In this document: in pieces, positions 8,809 through 18,319 of the stretch
Layout of the letters: each line of letters begins with the position of its first letter
How positions within the stretch are numbered: position 1 is the first letter of the stretch
Origin: an uncultured Bacteroides sp.
GTDB taxonomy: Bacteria; Bacteroidota; Bacteroidia; Bacteroidales; Bacteroidaceae
Direction of reading: 5' to 3'
Assembly: GCF_963666545.1 (NCBI RefSeq)
Contig: NZ_OY762899.1
Span: 3,224,001-3,288,000, forward strand
DNA: 64,000 nucleotides
Translations under genes and position numbers: made by a program
Notes under the pieces: generated by a model
Databases searched by the model: none
What the model was told of the DNA's origin: nothing
Seen by the model: only the letters and a program-made list of their open reading frames with translations

Positions 8809-9807
8809 TTATGCTAAGACTGCATTGATTTTCTCTAGCTCTTCCGGAGAGAAAACGCAATTCTCAATTGCTTTTAAGTTATCCTTTAGCTGATTTACGG
8901 AACTTGCCCCGATGATGACGGAAGTTACCAAATCATCTTTCAGAACCCAAGCTAGTGCCATTTCGGCCAGTGTTTGTCCACGTTGTGCCGCTATCTCATT
9001 CAGTGCCTTGATTTTCTTCAATACTACTTCGGTTAGCTGTTCCTCTTTCAAAAAACCTCCGCGAGCTATTCTGGAGTCCTGAGGGATGCCATTGATGTAT
9101 CTGTTGGTCAGAAGCCCTTGTGCCAGCGGTGAAAAGGCGATGAACCCGCTACCGTTAGCTTTTGTTTGTTGCAGAATATCCTCTTCAGGTTCACGGTTGA
9201 ACATATTATATCTCCCTTGATAAAGCAGGCAATGAATTTCTCTCTCTTTGAGATACTTGTAAGCAAATTCTGCTGCTTCTTTAGGATATTTGGAGATACC
9301 AACATAGAGTGCTTTTCCTTGACGGACGATATCTACTAAGGCTTGTAATGTCTCTTCGAGCGGAGTGACGGGATCATAACGATGAGAATAGAAGATATCA
9401 ACATATTCCAGGTTCATGCGTTTCAGACTTTGATCCAAACTACTGATCAGGTGTTTGCGAGAACCCCATTCTCCGTAAGGTCCCGCCCACATTTCGTGTC
9501 CGGCTTTTGTGGAGATAAAGAGTTCGTCCCGATAAGGCATGAATGATTTCTTCATGATTTCGCCGAAAGTCTCTTCCGCAGAGCCAAAAGAAGGGCCGTA
9601 GTTATTAGCCAGATCGAAATGAGTGATACCATTGTCGAAAGCGCAATGCGCCATTTTTATACTATTTTCAAAAGAATCAACGCTGCCAAAATTATGCCAT
9701 AGGCCTAATGACAGTTCGGGTAGCAGAATTCCACTTTTGCCACATCTGCGATATTTCATTCCGCAGTTATATCTTTTGGGGTCAGGTGAATAAATAGGGG
9801 TTATCAT
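8809..9807 (-). CDS. Aldo/keto reductase, L-glyceraldehyde 3-phosphate reductase-like
   Basis: 332 residues. The aldo-keto reductase barrel has its catalytic set in FDLANNYG (Asp and Tyr, about 59-66), STKAGHEMW (Lys, about 99), and FYSHRYDPVTPLEET (His, about 142). The NADPH-binding end is VIIGASSVNQLKDNLKAIE. The extended N-terminus (SPDPKRYNCGMKYRRCGKSG) is typical of the YghZ/Gpr subgroup, which reduces methylglyoxal-like and glyceraldehyde-phosphate substrates. The substrate is inferred from subgroup likeness. Confidence 0.85.
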   Translation of the reverse strand: MITPIYSPDPKRYNCGMKYRRCGKSGILLPELSLGLWHNFGSVDSFENSIKMAHCAFDNGITHFDLANNYGPSFGSAEETFGEIMKKSFMPYRDELFISTKAGHEMWAGPYGEWGSRKHLISSLDQSLKRMNLEYVDIFYSHRYDPVTPLEETLQALVDIVRQGKALYVGISKYPKEAAEFAYKYLKEREIHCLLYQGRYNMFNREPEEDILQQTKANGSGFIAFSPLAQGLLTNRYINGIPQDSRIARGGFLKEEQLTEVVLKKIKALNEIAAQRGQTLAEMALAWVLKDDLVTSVIIGASSVNQLKDNLKAIENCVFSPEELEKINAVLA

Positions 9808-9835
9808 ATTGTCTGTTCATTGAGGTTAAGTACCA

Positions 9836-9843
9836 CAAAGATA
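9836..9843 (-). promoter_or_regulatory. -7 box (TATCTTTG, minus strand) for the aldo/keto reductase
   Basis: A perfect TAnnTTTG match on the minus strand, 28 bases before the ATG at 9807. Confidence 0.6.
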
Positions 9844-10070
9844 TACTTTATTGGTTCCTATGCGTCCCACTCATTCAAGAATATTTTCCCACTTTATTGT
9901 TTTGTAATTAAAAAGAACTATGAAGTACCGCTGAAAGGCATCGTTTTGTGAGAAAGCTTCCATCACGTTTCAAGTCTTTTCTTGTTAAAGTAAATTTCCC
10001 TCCATTTTTAAACGACACTACAAGTTCAAGATATTTACATTGAAAAAGAAGGCTTTAATAAACCCAAAAA
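9844..10070. other. Intergenic stretch without recognised features
   Basis: This is the first part of a 740-base gap between the aldo/keto reductase and the mannan locus. I see no credible reading frame, RNA gene or repeat in it. The rest of the gap contains two strong inverted repeats, a leftward promoter and a short reading frame, listed separately. Confidence 0.5.
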
Positions 10071-10109
10071 CGATTTATAATAAATTCGAAAACAATTTAT
10101 TATAAATCG
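10071..10109. repeat. Perfect AT-rich inverted repeat
   Basis: The arms at 10071-10086 and 10094-10109 are 16 bases each and perfectly complementary (CGATTTATAATAAATT and its complement); the loop is CGAAAAC. There is no flanking T-run, so it is not an obvious terminator. It could be an operator or a small mobile-element relic. Confidence 0.75.
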
Positions 10110-10164
10110 CACAAAAAATTAGTAGCACCAAATGTTGGATTTATCCTACTTTATAGGAGATTTA

Positions 10165-10213
10165 GCAACAAAAAGGCGGTAATTTCAGTTAGAAACTACC
10201 GCCTTTTTGTTGC
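10165..10213 (-). terminator. Strong hairpin terminator of a short leftward transcript
   Basis: The arms at 10165-10181 and 10197-10213 form a perfect 17-base stem with a GGCGG core flanked by A/T runs; TTTC and GAAA inside the loop can add pairs. It lies 20 bases past the stop of the 34-codon minus-strand frame. The A and T tracts in the arms would let it work in both directions. Confidence 0.65.
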
Positions 10214-10232
10214 TATTGTACTCTATGAACTC

Positions 10233-10337
10233 TTACCAGGCATCCATCGGAAGAGGCGTTAAAAACACCTTTTGTTTGGATGTAAGAAATTCGTGTTTGT
10301 ATGGTTTATTCATATTCTTGTTTTTAATCTTGATCAT
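10233..10337 (-). CDS. Possible 34-residue small protein or leader peptide
   Basis: This short minus-strand frame starts MIKIKNKNMNKP and ends VFLTPLPMDAW, then TAA. It begins 19 bases after a near-ideal Bacteroides promoter and ends 20 bases before a strong hairpin, so promoter, frame and terminator form a compact unit of about 190 bases. The peptide is lysine-rich with no signal peptide. I recognise no family. The unit could equally be a non-coding small RNA. It lies just upstream of, and divergent from, the mannan locus. Confidence 0.35.
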   Translation of the reverse strand: MIKIKNKNMNKPYKHEFLTSKQKVFLTPLPMDAW

Positions 10338-10355
10338 TTACTCTGAGTTACTCTA

Positions 10356-10386
10356 CAAAGATACAACGCAAAACGCTCTTTGTCAA
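10356..10386 (-). promoter_or_regulatory. Leftward Bacteroides promoter
   Basis: On the minus strand TTG (10384-10386), 20 bases and TATCTTTG (10356-10363) match the two-part Bacteroides consensus with ideal spacing. The nearest gene downstream is the 34-codon frame at 10337. Confidence 0.7.
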
Positions 10387-10501
10387 GTCTTTCTGTTGTT
10401 TTTAACGGACTGCCCGCAAGTCGAATTATAGTGGATACCAGTGAAAATCAGTGCAACTGTTATAATCTTTTTCCGGGAAAGCTCAATTAGTACTAGTAAT
10501 T

Positions 10502-10545
10502 GATAAAATAATACTGTATAGCTTAATTAAACAATGCTAACTTTG
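10502..10545 (+). promoter_or_regulatory. Mannan-locus promoter 1: GATAAAAT element and -7 box TAACTTTG
   Basis: The -7 box TAACTTTG (10538-10545) lies 24 bases before the ATG at 10570. GATAAAAT begins at 10502, exactly 36 bases before the -7 box, the same distance as in front of the SusC gene and the GH3 gene. A short inverted repeat (CAATTA at 10484-10489, TAATTG at 10497-10502) overlaps the element. Confidence 0.55.
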
Positions 10546-10569
10546 TAATTGAACAAAACCTCTAATAGT

Positions 10570-11862
10570 ATGGCAAAACAAATATCATTATTGATTCTTC
10601 TTATTGTCTTATCGGGCTTGTGCTTTGCAAAAAAACCGTCCACTATTTCTCCTTTTATCCGTATCGAAAACGGAAGCTTTTTATGGAATAATAGACCTTA
10701 TTCTTATGTAGGAACAAATTTCTGGTATGGTGCCATCTTGGCTTCCGAAGGAGAAGGAGGCAACCGGCAACGACTTCATAAAGAACTTGATTATCTGAAA
10801 AAAATAGGGATTAACAACCTGCGTGTGTTGGTAGGCGCTGATGGCAATCGTGGTGTTACAGCCAAAGTAGAACCCACACTGCAAATAGCTCCCGGAGTAT
10901 ATAATGATACTATTTTAGCCGGTCTAGACTATCTGTTGGCTGAAATGGGCAAAAGAAAAATGGTGGCTGTGCTTTACTTGAATAATTCTTGGGAGTGGAG
11001 CGGTGGATACGGGCAGTACCTGGAATGGACGGGTTATGGAAAAGCTGTTGTGCCTGCTGTAGATGGGTGGCCGGCCTATATGAATTATGTGAAACAATAT
11101 CAGCAATCGGATAGTGCAAAGACTTTGTTTGCGAATTATGTGCGAGACATAATCACACGTGTCAATAGGTATACTCATATAAAATATGTGGATGATCCGA
11201 CAATTATGTCTTGGCAGATTGGTAATGAACCTCGCGCTTTTTCAGATGAAAACAAACCTTCTTTTGCAGCATGGATGGCAGATGTGGCTGCACTGATTAA
11301 ATCTTTGGATAAAAATCATCTAGTTTCAACGGGTAGTGAAGGCAAACATGGCTGCGAACAAGATATTGCTTTGTTTGAGAAGATTCATGCTGATAAAAAT
11401 GTGGATTATATGAATATCCATATTTGGCCTTACAACTGGGGATGGGTGACGAAAGATAGTTTACAGGAAAAAATAGAGATAGCAAAAGAAAAAACGAAGA
11501 AATATATTGATGAACATTTGGTCGTTGCTGAGAAATATAATAAACCATTGGTGCTCGAAGAATTCGGCTTTCCCCGGGATAGCTTCCAATTTTCAAAAGA
11601 AAGTAGCACGACTGTACGAGATGATTATTATGCGTATGTCTTTCATTTAATCACTGACAAAGCAGCTTCCAACAGATTACTTTCCGGATGTAATTTTTGG
11701 GGATGGGGAGGCTTTGCCAATCCTTCCATTAAACATGTATATTGGAAGAAGGGAGATGATTATACCGGTGATCCTGCTCAGGAAGAACAAGGACTGAATT
11801 CTGTGTTTGCTACAGATACTACTGTTGATATAATAAAAACTGCAAATAATAAACTGAAGTAA
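10570..11862 (+). CDS. GH5 endo-beta-1,4-mannanase
   Basis: 430 residues from the ATG at 10570; a TTG at 10549 lies too close to the -7 box to be the start. A signal peptide (MAKQISLLILLIVLSGLCFA) is followed by a TIM barrel with LKKIGINNLRVLVGADGN, the acid/base Glu in WQIGNEPR (residue 220) and the nucleophile Glu in LEEFGFPRD (residue 331). These fit GH5 subfamily 7 mannanases. It is first in the mannan locus, 12 bases before the esterase gene. It hydrolyses internal mannosidic bonds, probably at the cell surface or in the periplasm. No lipobox is seen. Confidence 0.85.
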   Translation: MAKQISLLILLIVLSGLCFAKKPSTISPFIRIENGSFLWNNRPYSYVGTNFWYGAILASEGEGGNRQRLHKELDYLKKIGINNLRVLVGADGNRGVTAKVEPTLQIAPGVYNDTILAGLDYLLAEMGKRKMVAVLYLNNSWEWSGGYGQYLEWTGYGKAVVPAVDGWPAYMNYVKQYQQSDSAKTLFANYVRDIITRVNRYTHIKYVDDPTIMSWQIGNEPRAFSDENKPSFAAWMADVAALIKSLDKNHLVSTGSEGKHGCEQDIALFEKIHADKNVDYMNIHIWPYNWGWVTKDSLQEKIEIAKEKTKKYIDEHLVVAEKYNKPLVLEEFGFPRDSFQFSKESSTTVRDDYYAYVFHLITDKAASNRLLSGCNFWGWGGFANPSIKHVYWKKGDDYTGDPAQEEQGLNSVFATDTTVDIIKTANNKLK

Positions 11863-11874
11863 GTACAAAATAGA

Positions 11875-13167
11875 ATGAATAATATCAAGTACATAATAGT
11901 AGGAGTATTGCTGAGCTGGGGGCTTGTGCAATCTACTTCGGCTCAAGTGAGAGGAAATGAAATAAGGGTGGTGGTATCTCCTGATCACTCTGATTGGAAA
12001 TATAACATTGGTGAAAGTAATACTTTCACGATACAAGTATTCAGGGCTCAGAATCTATTGAAAGACGTAACGATTGATTATGAATTAGGCCCTGAAATGT
12101 ATCCTGCAGAGATAAAAAAGCAAATTTTGCTGAAGGATGGTAAATTGATCGTAAAAGGACGTATGACGGAGCCCGGTTTTCTGCGTTGCAAAGTCAAAGC
12201 TTATGTTGGTGAACGTACTTATGAGGGCTTGGCAACTGTAGCTTACCAACCGGAAAAAATCACTCCATTCGCTACTTCGCCCGAGGATTTTGACGCTTTC
12301 TGGACGACCTCATTGAGTGAAGCCCGCAAAACGGCACTTGAACCCACAATGCTGCTCTTACCCGAGCGCTGCACAGAAACGGTAAATGTATATGAAGTTA
12401 GTTTTCAGAATATGCGTTGGGGTTCTCGCACTTACGGCATTCTATGCATGCCCAAGAAAGAGGGGAAATATCCTGCTCTGTTACGTGTGCCGGGAGCAGG
12501 TATCCGTACGTATTATGGTGATATAGCGACAGCTTCCAAAGGAGCTATAACACTTGATATAGGAGTTCATGGAATTTCTGTAACGATGACTCAAGACTAC
12601 TATGATAAATTAGTATATGGTGCCTTGTTCTGCTATTGGGATATAAATAAGAATAATTGCGATACATTCTATTATAAACGAGTATTTATAGGTGCTGTTC
12701 GTGCGGTCGATTTTATTTGTAGCTTACCCCAATACAATGGTAAAGCTTTAGGTGTAACCGGCTCTAGTCAGGGAGGCGCACTCTCCATCGTAACAGCAGC
12801 ATTAGACAAACGTGTTACTTTCTTTGCAGCGGTACATCCGGCCATGTGCGATCTGGCTGCCTCTTTGAAGAAAAGAGCATGCGGCTGGCCTCATTATTTC
12901 TATCAAAAAGAAAACCCGGATAAAGCTGAGTTAGAGATAACCCGCTACTATGACGTTGTTAATTTTGCTCGTCGCTTATCAGTTCTTGGTTGGTTTAGCT
13001 GGGGCTATAATGATGATGTTTGCCCTCCAACTTCTATGTATGCAGCTTATAATAGCGTTACATCTCCTAAAGAATTTCATCCATATCTGGAGACTGGTCA
13101 CTATTGGTATCAGGAGCAGTATGATGAATGGAATAAGTGGCTGTGGAAGCAGATGGGGATTGAATAA
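11875..13167 (+). CDS. Acetyl (xylan/mannan) esterase, alpha/beta hydrolase (AXE1-like)
   Basis: 430 residues. A signal peptide ends near STSAQ; a beta-rich N-terminal domain of about 110 residues precedes an AXE1/cephalosporin-C deacetylase-type hydrolase. The nucleophile Ser is in GSSQGG (residue 298), the likely acid in NDDVCPP (about 380) and the His in LETGHYWYQ (about 412). Position between a GH5 mannanase and the SusC/D pair suggests removal of acetyl groups from acetylated mannan; the exact substrate is inferred. Confidence 0.8.
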   Translation: MNNIKYIIVGVLLSWGLVQSTSAQVRGNEIRVVVSPDHSDWKYNIGESNTFTIQVFRAQNLLKDVTIDYELGPEMYPAEIKKQILLKDGKLIVKGRMTEPGFLRCKVKAYVGERTYEGLATVAYQPEKITPFATSPEDFDAFWTTSLSEARKTALEPTMLLLPERCTETVNVYEVSFQNMRWGSRTYGILCMPKKEGKYPALLRVPGAGIRTYYGDIATASKGAITLDIGVHGISVTMTQDYYDKLVYGALFCYWDINKNNCDTFYYKRVFIGAVRAVDFICSLPQYNGKALGVTGSSQGGALSIVTAALDKRVTFFAAVHPAMCDLAASLKKRACGWPHYFYQKENPDKAELEITRYYDVVNFARRLSVLGWFSWGYNDDVCPPTSMYAAYNSVTSPKEFHPYLETGHYWYQEQYDEWNKWLWKQMGIE

Positions 13168-13253
13168 TCTTAGATGTTCTTAGCATCTGCAGTAAGTAAT
13201 ATTTAACTTATTGATGCTTTATTGCTATAAATGTTTATAGAGTATTGATTTAT

Positions 13254-13297
13254 GATAAAATTGTATTTGTTCTGAAGTGCAGTCGAATCTATCTTTG
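13254..13297 (+). promoter_or_regulatory. Mannan-locus promoter 2: GATAAAAT element, -33 TTTG and -7 TATCTTTG before susC
   Basis: TTTG (13266-13269), 20 bases and TATCTTTG (13290-13297) are an ideal Bacteroides promoter. GATAAAATTGTATTTGTT at 13254-13271 differs by one base from the sequence upstream of the GH3 gene at 23204-23221, and it starts 36 bases before the -7 box in both. Confidence 0.75.
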
Positions 13298-13336
13298 CTA
13301 TTGTAAAATAACGTTATCTTTAAAATCTAATTATAT

Positions 13337-16300
13337 ATGAAAATGAAGAACATTCTGTTGTTTCTAACGGCACTCTTTATGAGCTGCCATGTGATGGCCC
13401 AACAAACCCATGTTACCGGTACAATTACCGATGCGAACGATGGTTCTCCGATGATTGGCGCCAATGTACTGGTGAAAGGTACTACTACGGGTACTATTTC
13501 TGATATAAGCGGAGGTTTTAGTATAAATGTTCCGGCTGGTAAAACCGTTCTTGTTGTTTCTTGTATAGGCTATAAAACCCAGGAAATAACAATTAAACCC
13601 GGACAGAAAAGCTTCAATATTTCGCTGAAAGAAGATACTGAACTGCTTGATGAAGTAGTAGTGGTAGGTTATGGCACAATGAAAAAGAGTGATCTTTCTG
13701 GTGCTTCAGTCTCTATGAGTGAAGATAAAATTAAAGGTTCGGTGATAACAAATCTTGATCAATCTTTTCAGGGGCGTGCAGCGGGTGTGACTGCTGTTTC
13801 GACTTCCGGTGCTCCGGGATCTTCTTCTTCTATCCGTGTTCGTGGTCAGTCTACTATCCTTGCCGGTGCAGAACCTCTATATGTAATTGATGGTGTGATT
13901 GTGCAAGGAGGAGGACAAAAAGGGTCTGATTTTGGATTAGGAGATGCTCTTGGTAATGGTGCGGTTTCTACCATCTCACCGTTATCGACCATTAACCCTT
14001 CGGATATTTTATCTATGGAAATCTTGAAGGATGCATCTGCTACTGCAATCTATGGTGCACAGGGCTCTAATGGCGTTGTCTTAATTACGACCAAGCGTGG
14101 TAAAGCAGGTGAAGCTAAATTCACTTATGATGGCATGTTTGCTGTTCAGCGTCAGACAAAGCGTTTGGATATGATGAATCTTCGCGAATATGCTGAATTT
14201 TATAATGATCTGGTATCTACCGTCCAATTAGAAGGAGATAACTATTATGCTGATCCTTCTTTACTTGGAGCAGGAACTAACTGGCAAGATGCCGTTTTTC
14301 AGACAGCTCTGCAACAGCAACATCAAATATCAGCGCAAGGTGGAACAGAGAAAATAAAATATTATGTATCAGCTTCTTATATGGATCAAGATGGTACTTT
14401 AATTGGCTCAAACTTTAATCGTTATTCCTTCCGAACCAACCTGGATAGTCAGTTGAAGGAATGGTTGAAAATAGGTTTGAGTGCTACTTATTCAGCTACT
14501 GCTGAAGATTTAAAGTTGGCAGATAGCGATCAAGGTATTATTAATTATTCTTTGCAAACCATTCCTGATATTCCGATCTATGATATAGATGGGAATTATG
14601 CGACGATAGTTCGCGAAGGTTACACTAATCCAAACCCTATTGCTCTGGCTTTAAAGGATGATATCTTGCTAGATCGTCAAAAATTGACGGGAAATATTTT
14701 CTTTGATATCTCTCCGATTAAAAAATTGGTATGGCATGCTGAATTAGGCTACGATATCAGTTCATCAAAAGGTGAACGCTATAAACCAATGATAGATTTA
14801 GGTACATGGAAACGCCAAAGTAATGAAAGCGGCATTCAGAAGAATAGTAGTACTTTCTGGCAATTGAAGAATTATGTGACTTATACTGATAATATTCAGG
14901 ATCATCATTTTACAGCTATGATTGGTCAGGAATGTTGGGAGTCTAATAATGACTTTACTAGCATCTTTAATACAGGACTTCCTTCTGATGAAGTTCATAA
15001 CCCAGCTTTGGGTTCAGGAACTCCGACTATTAATGCTGGTTTCGGTAGTTCTTCAATGGCTTCTTTCTTTACTCGTTTGACATATAATTATGCAGAACGT
15101 TATTTGGCCACATATACTTATCGCTACGATGGTTCTTCTAATTTCGGTCCCAATAATCGTTGGGCAGGCTTTCATTCATTAGCTGGGTCTTGGCGCTTTT
15201 CTAATGAAAAATTCTTTGAACCTTTGAAAGGAGTAGTGAGCAACGGTAAATTACGTTTAGGTTGGGGACAAACCGGTAATTCCAATATAGGTGGCTATAA
15301 ATGGGGTACTACAATTTCAAGAATGCCTTCAGGATTGGGTATGGGATATCGTCCGGCTAATATTCCAAATACATCTATTAAATGGGAAGCTCAAGAACAG
15401 TGGAATGTCGGTATTGATTTATCTTTATTTCAGGATCGCGTTAATTTAACAGCCGACTGGTATAAGAAAGTGTCTACTGATATGTTGATGCCTTTACAAT
15501 TACCATCTTATATGGGTACATCAGGTAATGGTTCTTCTGCATTAGCAGCTCCTTATGGTAACTATGGTAACATTGAAAATAAAGGTATAGAATTTTCTTT
15601 GAATACGCGTCCTGTTATAGGTAACTTCCAATGGGATTCTGATTTCCAGATTTCTTTTAATAAAAATAAATTGAGAGGACTTGCGGGAACATCCAGTGGA
15701 CAGATTGTGGGTTATGGGCAATGGTCAGATGTGGTTAGTGTCTCAAGGATAGGTGAATCATTGTTTAACTTTTATGGTTATGTTTGTGATGGCGTTTACA
15801 AAGATTTGGAGGATTTACAGGCATCTGCAAAACCTGAAAAATATCCGGCCGACGGAGTCTTTAATCGGGCAAATACAGTTTGGGTGGGTGATATGAAATA
15901 TAAAGATCTCAGTGGACCTGATGGAAAACCAGATGGTGTAATAAATGACTATGATAAGACCAATATCGGTTCTCCAATGCCCGATTTTACATTTGGTTGG
16001 ACTAATACATTTCGTTATAAGAACTTTGATTTGTCAGTCTTTATTAATGGCTCTTATGGAAATAAAGTTTTCAATTACTTGGGTATGAAGTTGACACATA
16101 TGAATACTGCATGGAGTAATCAATTGAATACCATAGCGGATCGTGCGCAACTAGTTCCGATTGATCCGAACAAGGCATACGCTAATGGTGGAAAATGGTA
16201 TGATGACGTAACGAATGTGAGAGTTAATAATCCAAATACTTCTATTCCTCGTCCCTCAATCCAAGACCCTAATGATAACGACCGTATCAGCGATCGTTAC

Positions 16301-16555
16301 ATAGAAGATGGCTCTTATATTCGTCTCAAGAATATTACTTTAGGTTATACATTTCCAAATAGTATGATAAAGAAAGTAGGTTTGGGAAGTTTGCGTCTAT
16401 ATGCCAATATCCAAAATCTATTAACGATCACCAAATACGATGGTTATGATCCTGAAATTGGGATTAACACAGCCAACGCCAATGTTTATGGCTTAGATAA
16501 TGGACGTTATCCGTCACCGACGGTTTATTCATTCGGCCTAAATGTTTCTTTCTAA
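13337..16555 (+). CDS. SusC-like TonB-dependent outer-membrane transporter
   Basis: 1072 residues. Signal peptide to about residue 21 (VMAQQ), then a carboxypeptidase-like domain (VTGTITDANDGSPMIGANVL), a TonB-box region (LLDEVVVVGYGTMKKSD), a plug domain (IRVRGQSTILAGAEPLYVID, ILKDASATAIYGAQGSNGVV) and a 22-strand barrel with an aromatic C-terminus (SFGLNVSF). It imports mannan-derived oligosaccharides using TonB energy and pairs with the SusD-like protein that follows after 19 bases. Full length. Confidence 0.95.
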   Translation: MKMKNILLFLTALFMSCHVMAQQTHVTGTITDANDGSPMIGANVLVKGTTTGTISDISGGFSINVPAGKTVLVVSCIGYKTQEITIKPGQKSFNISLKEDTELLDEVVVVGYGTMKKSDLSGASVSMSEDKIKGSVITNLDQSFQGRAAGVTAVSTSGAPGSSSSIRVRGQSTILAGAEPLYVIDGVIVQGGGQKGSDFGLGDALGNGAVSTISPLSTINPSDILSMEILKDASATAIYGAQGSNGVVLITTKRGKAGEAKFTYDGMFAVQRQTKRLDMMNLREYAEFYNDLVSTVQLEGDNYYADPSLLGAGTNWQDAVFQTALQQQHQISAQGGTEKIKYYVSASYMDQDGTLIGSNFNRYSFRTNLDSQLKEWLKIGLSATYSATAEDLKLADSDQGIINYSLQTIPDIPIYDIDGNYATIVREGYTNPNPIALALKDDILLDRQKLTGNIFFDISPIKKLVWHAELGYDISSSKGERYKPMIDLGTWKRQSNESGIQKNSSTFWQLKNYVTYTDNIQDHHFTAMIGQECWESNNDFTSIFNTGLPSDEVHNPALGSGTPTINAGFGSSSMASFFTRLTYNYAERYLATYTYRYDGSSNFGPNNRWAGFHSLAGSWRFSNEKFFEPLKGVVSNGKLRLGWGQTGNSNIGGYKWGTTISRMPSGLGMGYRPANIPNTSIKWEAQEQWNVGIDLSLFQDRVNLTADWYKKVSTDMLMPLQLPSYMGTSGNGSSALAAPYGNYGNIENKGIEFSLNTRPVIGNFQWDSDFQISFNKNKLRGLAGTSSGQIVGYGQWSDVVSVSRIGESLFNFYGYVCDGVYKDLEDLQASAKPEKYPADGVFNRANTVWVGDMKYKDLSGPDGKPDGVINDYDKTNIGSPMPDFTFGWTNTFRYKNFDLSVFINGSYGNKVFNYLGMKLTHMNTAWSNQLNTIADRAQLVPIDPNKAYANGGKWYDDVTNVRVNNPNTSIPRPSIQDPNDNDRISDRYIEDGSYIRLKNITLGYTFPNSMIKKVGLGSLRLYANIQNLLTITKYDGYDPEIGINTANANVYGLDNGRYPSPTVYSFGLNVSF

Positions 16556-16574
16556 TACCTAAAATTAAAGATAT

Positions 16575-18302
16575 ATGAAAATCAAGGAATTTAAATATTT
16601 AATATTTGCCGCTGTATTGGGGATGACTATTTCTTCCTGTGAGGATTTCCTGAATCGTCCGGCAGAGGATAATTATAATGAAGCTAACTTCTACCAGAAC
16701 GATGAACAATGCATACAAGGTGTCAATTATCTCTATAATTCACCATGGTATGATTTTCAGCGTGGATTTATTAAAGTTGGAGAAGTACTATCGGGTAATT
16801 ATTATATGGGGAGTAGCCCTTATTTGGATTTTACAGTGAATGGTACTGATCAGGATTTGGTAAATATGTCCTACTCTTTGTGGGCAGTGAATGGCCATGC
16901 CAATACTGTTTATGCTCGTCTGAAAACAGCTAATGCTTCTCAAGCCGTTATTAATCAATGCATGGGCGAATGCTTGGTTTGGAAAGCGATGGCTTATTTC
17001 TATTTGGTACGTTCGTTTGGAGCAGTACCTATTATACATGATAATACGGCAGAACTTACTAGCGGAACATATAATTCGAAATTTAGGATAGAGGCAGCTG
17101 ATGTATATGAATACATTATCATGACATTAGAGAAGGCTATTGAACTATTGCCGTCCAAAGGTGAAGATGGGCGCATCGATCAATATTCAGCCAAAGGCCT
17201 AATGGCAAAGGTTTATCTTGCAAAATCCGGTCTTGGACAATCGGGAACTCGCAACCAGGAAGATTTGGATAAGGCTGCTTCTTATGCGAAAGATGTCATT
17301 GATAATTCCGGGCGTAGTTTATTAAAGAACTATTCTGATGTGTTTCGTTTAGCGAACAATAAAAATCGTGAATGTTTGATTTCTTGGCATTGGTATCCAA
17401 CTCGTGATCCTTGGACTGCTCAAAACACATTACAATCTGATTTGGCTATGGTAGGTTTCGATGAGTTTGGAGACTGCTGGGGAGGTTACGGTGGCCCTTC
17501 TGTTGATCTGCAGGAAGCTTTTGGTGTAAGCGTACTGGAATCTCCTTCAAATCGTACTGATACGGATAGTCGACGCAAAGCTACTATGATGATGGCAGGT
17601 GATAGCTATGAATACTTCTGGCAAGATAAAGGAGGATTTGATTATCTGAAGTTTATTTATGATAAAGAAAACTACGGGGCCGGTGGACCGGGTGAATTGC
17701 AATCACCAACAGGTGCTAACGAGGTGAAGCAGTTGTATGGTAATGCCAATGATCACGTCGTAGGGCTAGGCATTTCTGCCGGTAATATGGTTAGTGGATT
17801 GAGTACACATATCTTGCGTTTGTCAGATATCTATTTGATCTACGCTGAGGCTAAAATTGGAAACAGTGCTTCTACTACTGACGCAAGTGCGATTGATGCA
17901 TTTTATACTGTTCGTCATCGTGCTGTGGCTTCTGCCCCTCGTCCTGAATCCATTACTTGGGAGCAAGTTTGGAAAGAACGGCGTCTGGAATTAGCGTGTG
18001 AAGGTGATCGTTGGTATGATTACGTACGCTTGTCATATTATGATCCGCAACGTGCCATTAACGAACTAAAGGCTCAACGCCGTGATGTATATTATGGGTT
18101 GAATAGTTTGTATAAGGGGTATTATGAAAACAAATCTTATGTTGTTAATCCGGCTGACCAACGTTATAATCCAGAAGCCAAGGCACCGAACGTAACTATA
18201 TCAAGTTTTACTTTGCCTTTCCCAACGGAAGATGTGGTATTTAATCCCAACTTGATGAAAGACCCTATTCATGTGGATGTACGTAGTGAATTTAGTTATT
18301 AA
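16575..18302 (+). CDS. SusD/RagB-like glycan-binding lipoprotein
   Basis: 575 residues. The lipoprotein signal ends at ISSC (about residue 22), followed by the SusD hallmark EDFLNRPAEDNYNEANFYQN. TPR-like helices include GECLVWKAMAYFYLVRSFGAVPII, and the C-terminal part has ITWEQVWKERRLELACEGDR WYDYVRL, typical of RagB/SusD. It forms the lid of the SusC barrel at the cell surface and binds oligosaccharide. Confidence 0.95.
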   Translation: MKIKEFKYLIFAAVLGMTISSCEDFLNRPAEDNYNEANFYQNDEQCIQGVNYLYNSPWYDFQRGFIKVGEVLSGNYYMGSSPYLDFTVNGTDQDLVNMSYSLWAVNGHANTVYARLKTANASQAVINQCMGECLVWKAMAYFYLVRSFGAVPIIHDNTAELTSGTYNSKFRIEAADVYEYIIMTLEKAIELLPSKGEDGRIDQYSAKGLMAKVYLAKSGLGQSGTRNQEDLDKAASYAKDVIDNSGRSLLKNYSDVFRLANNKNRECLISWHWYPTRDPWTAQNTLQSDLAMVGFDEFGDCWGGYGGPSVDLQEAFGVSVLESPSNRTDTDSRRKATMMMAGDSYEYFWQDKGGFDYLKFIYDKENYGAGGPGELQSPTGANEVKQLYGNANDHVVGLGISAGNMVSGLSTHILRLSDIYLIYAEAKIGNSASTTDASAIDAFYTVRHRAVASAPRPESITWEQVWKERRLELACEGDRWYDYVRLSYYDPQRAINELKAQRRDVYYGLNSLYKGYYENKSYVVNPADQRYNPEAKAPNVTISSFTLPFPTEDVVFNPNLMKDPIHVDVRSEFSY

Positions 18303-18319
18303 TTTTAATGCTGAGAAAG

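Noticed and set aside
10207-10431. Plus-strand reading frame of 74 codons before the mannan locus
   Set aside because: It covers the leftward promoter, the short minus-strand frame and part of the hairpin; it has no promoter of its own and an implausible sequence.
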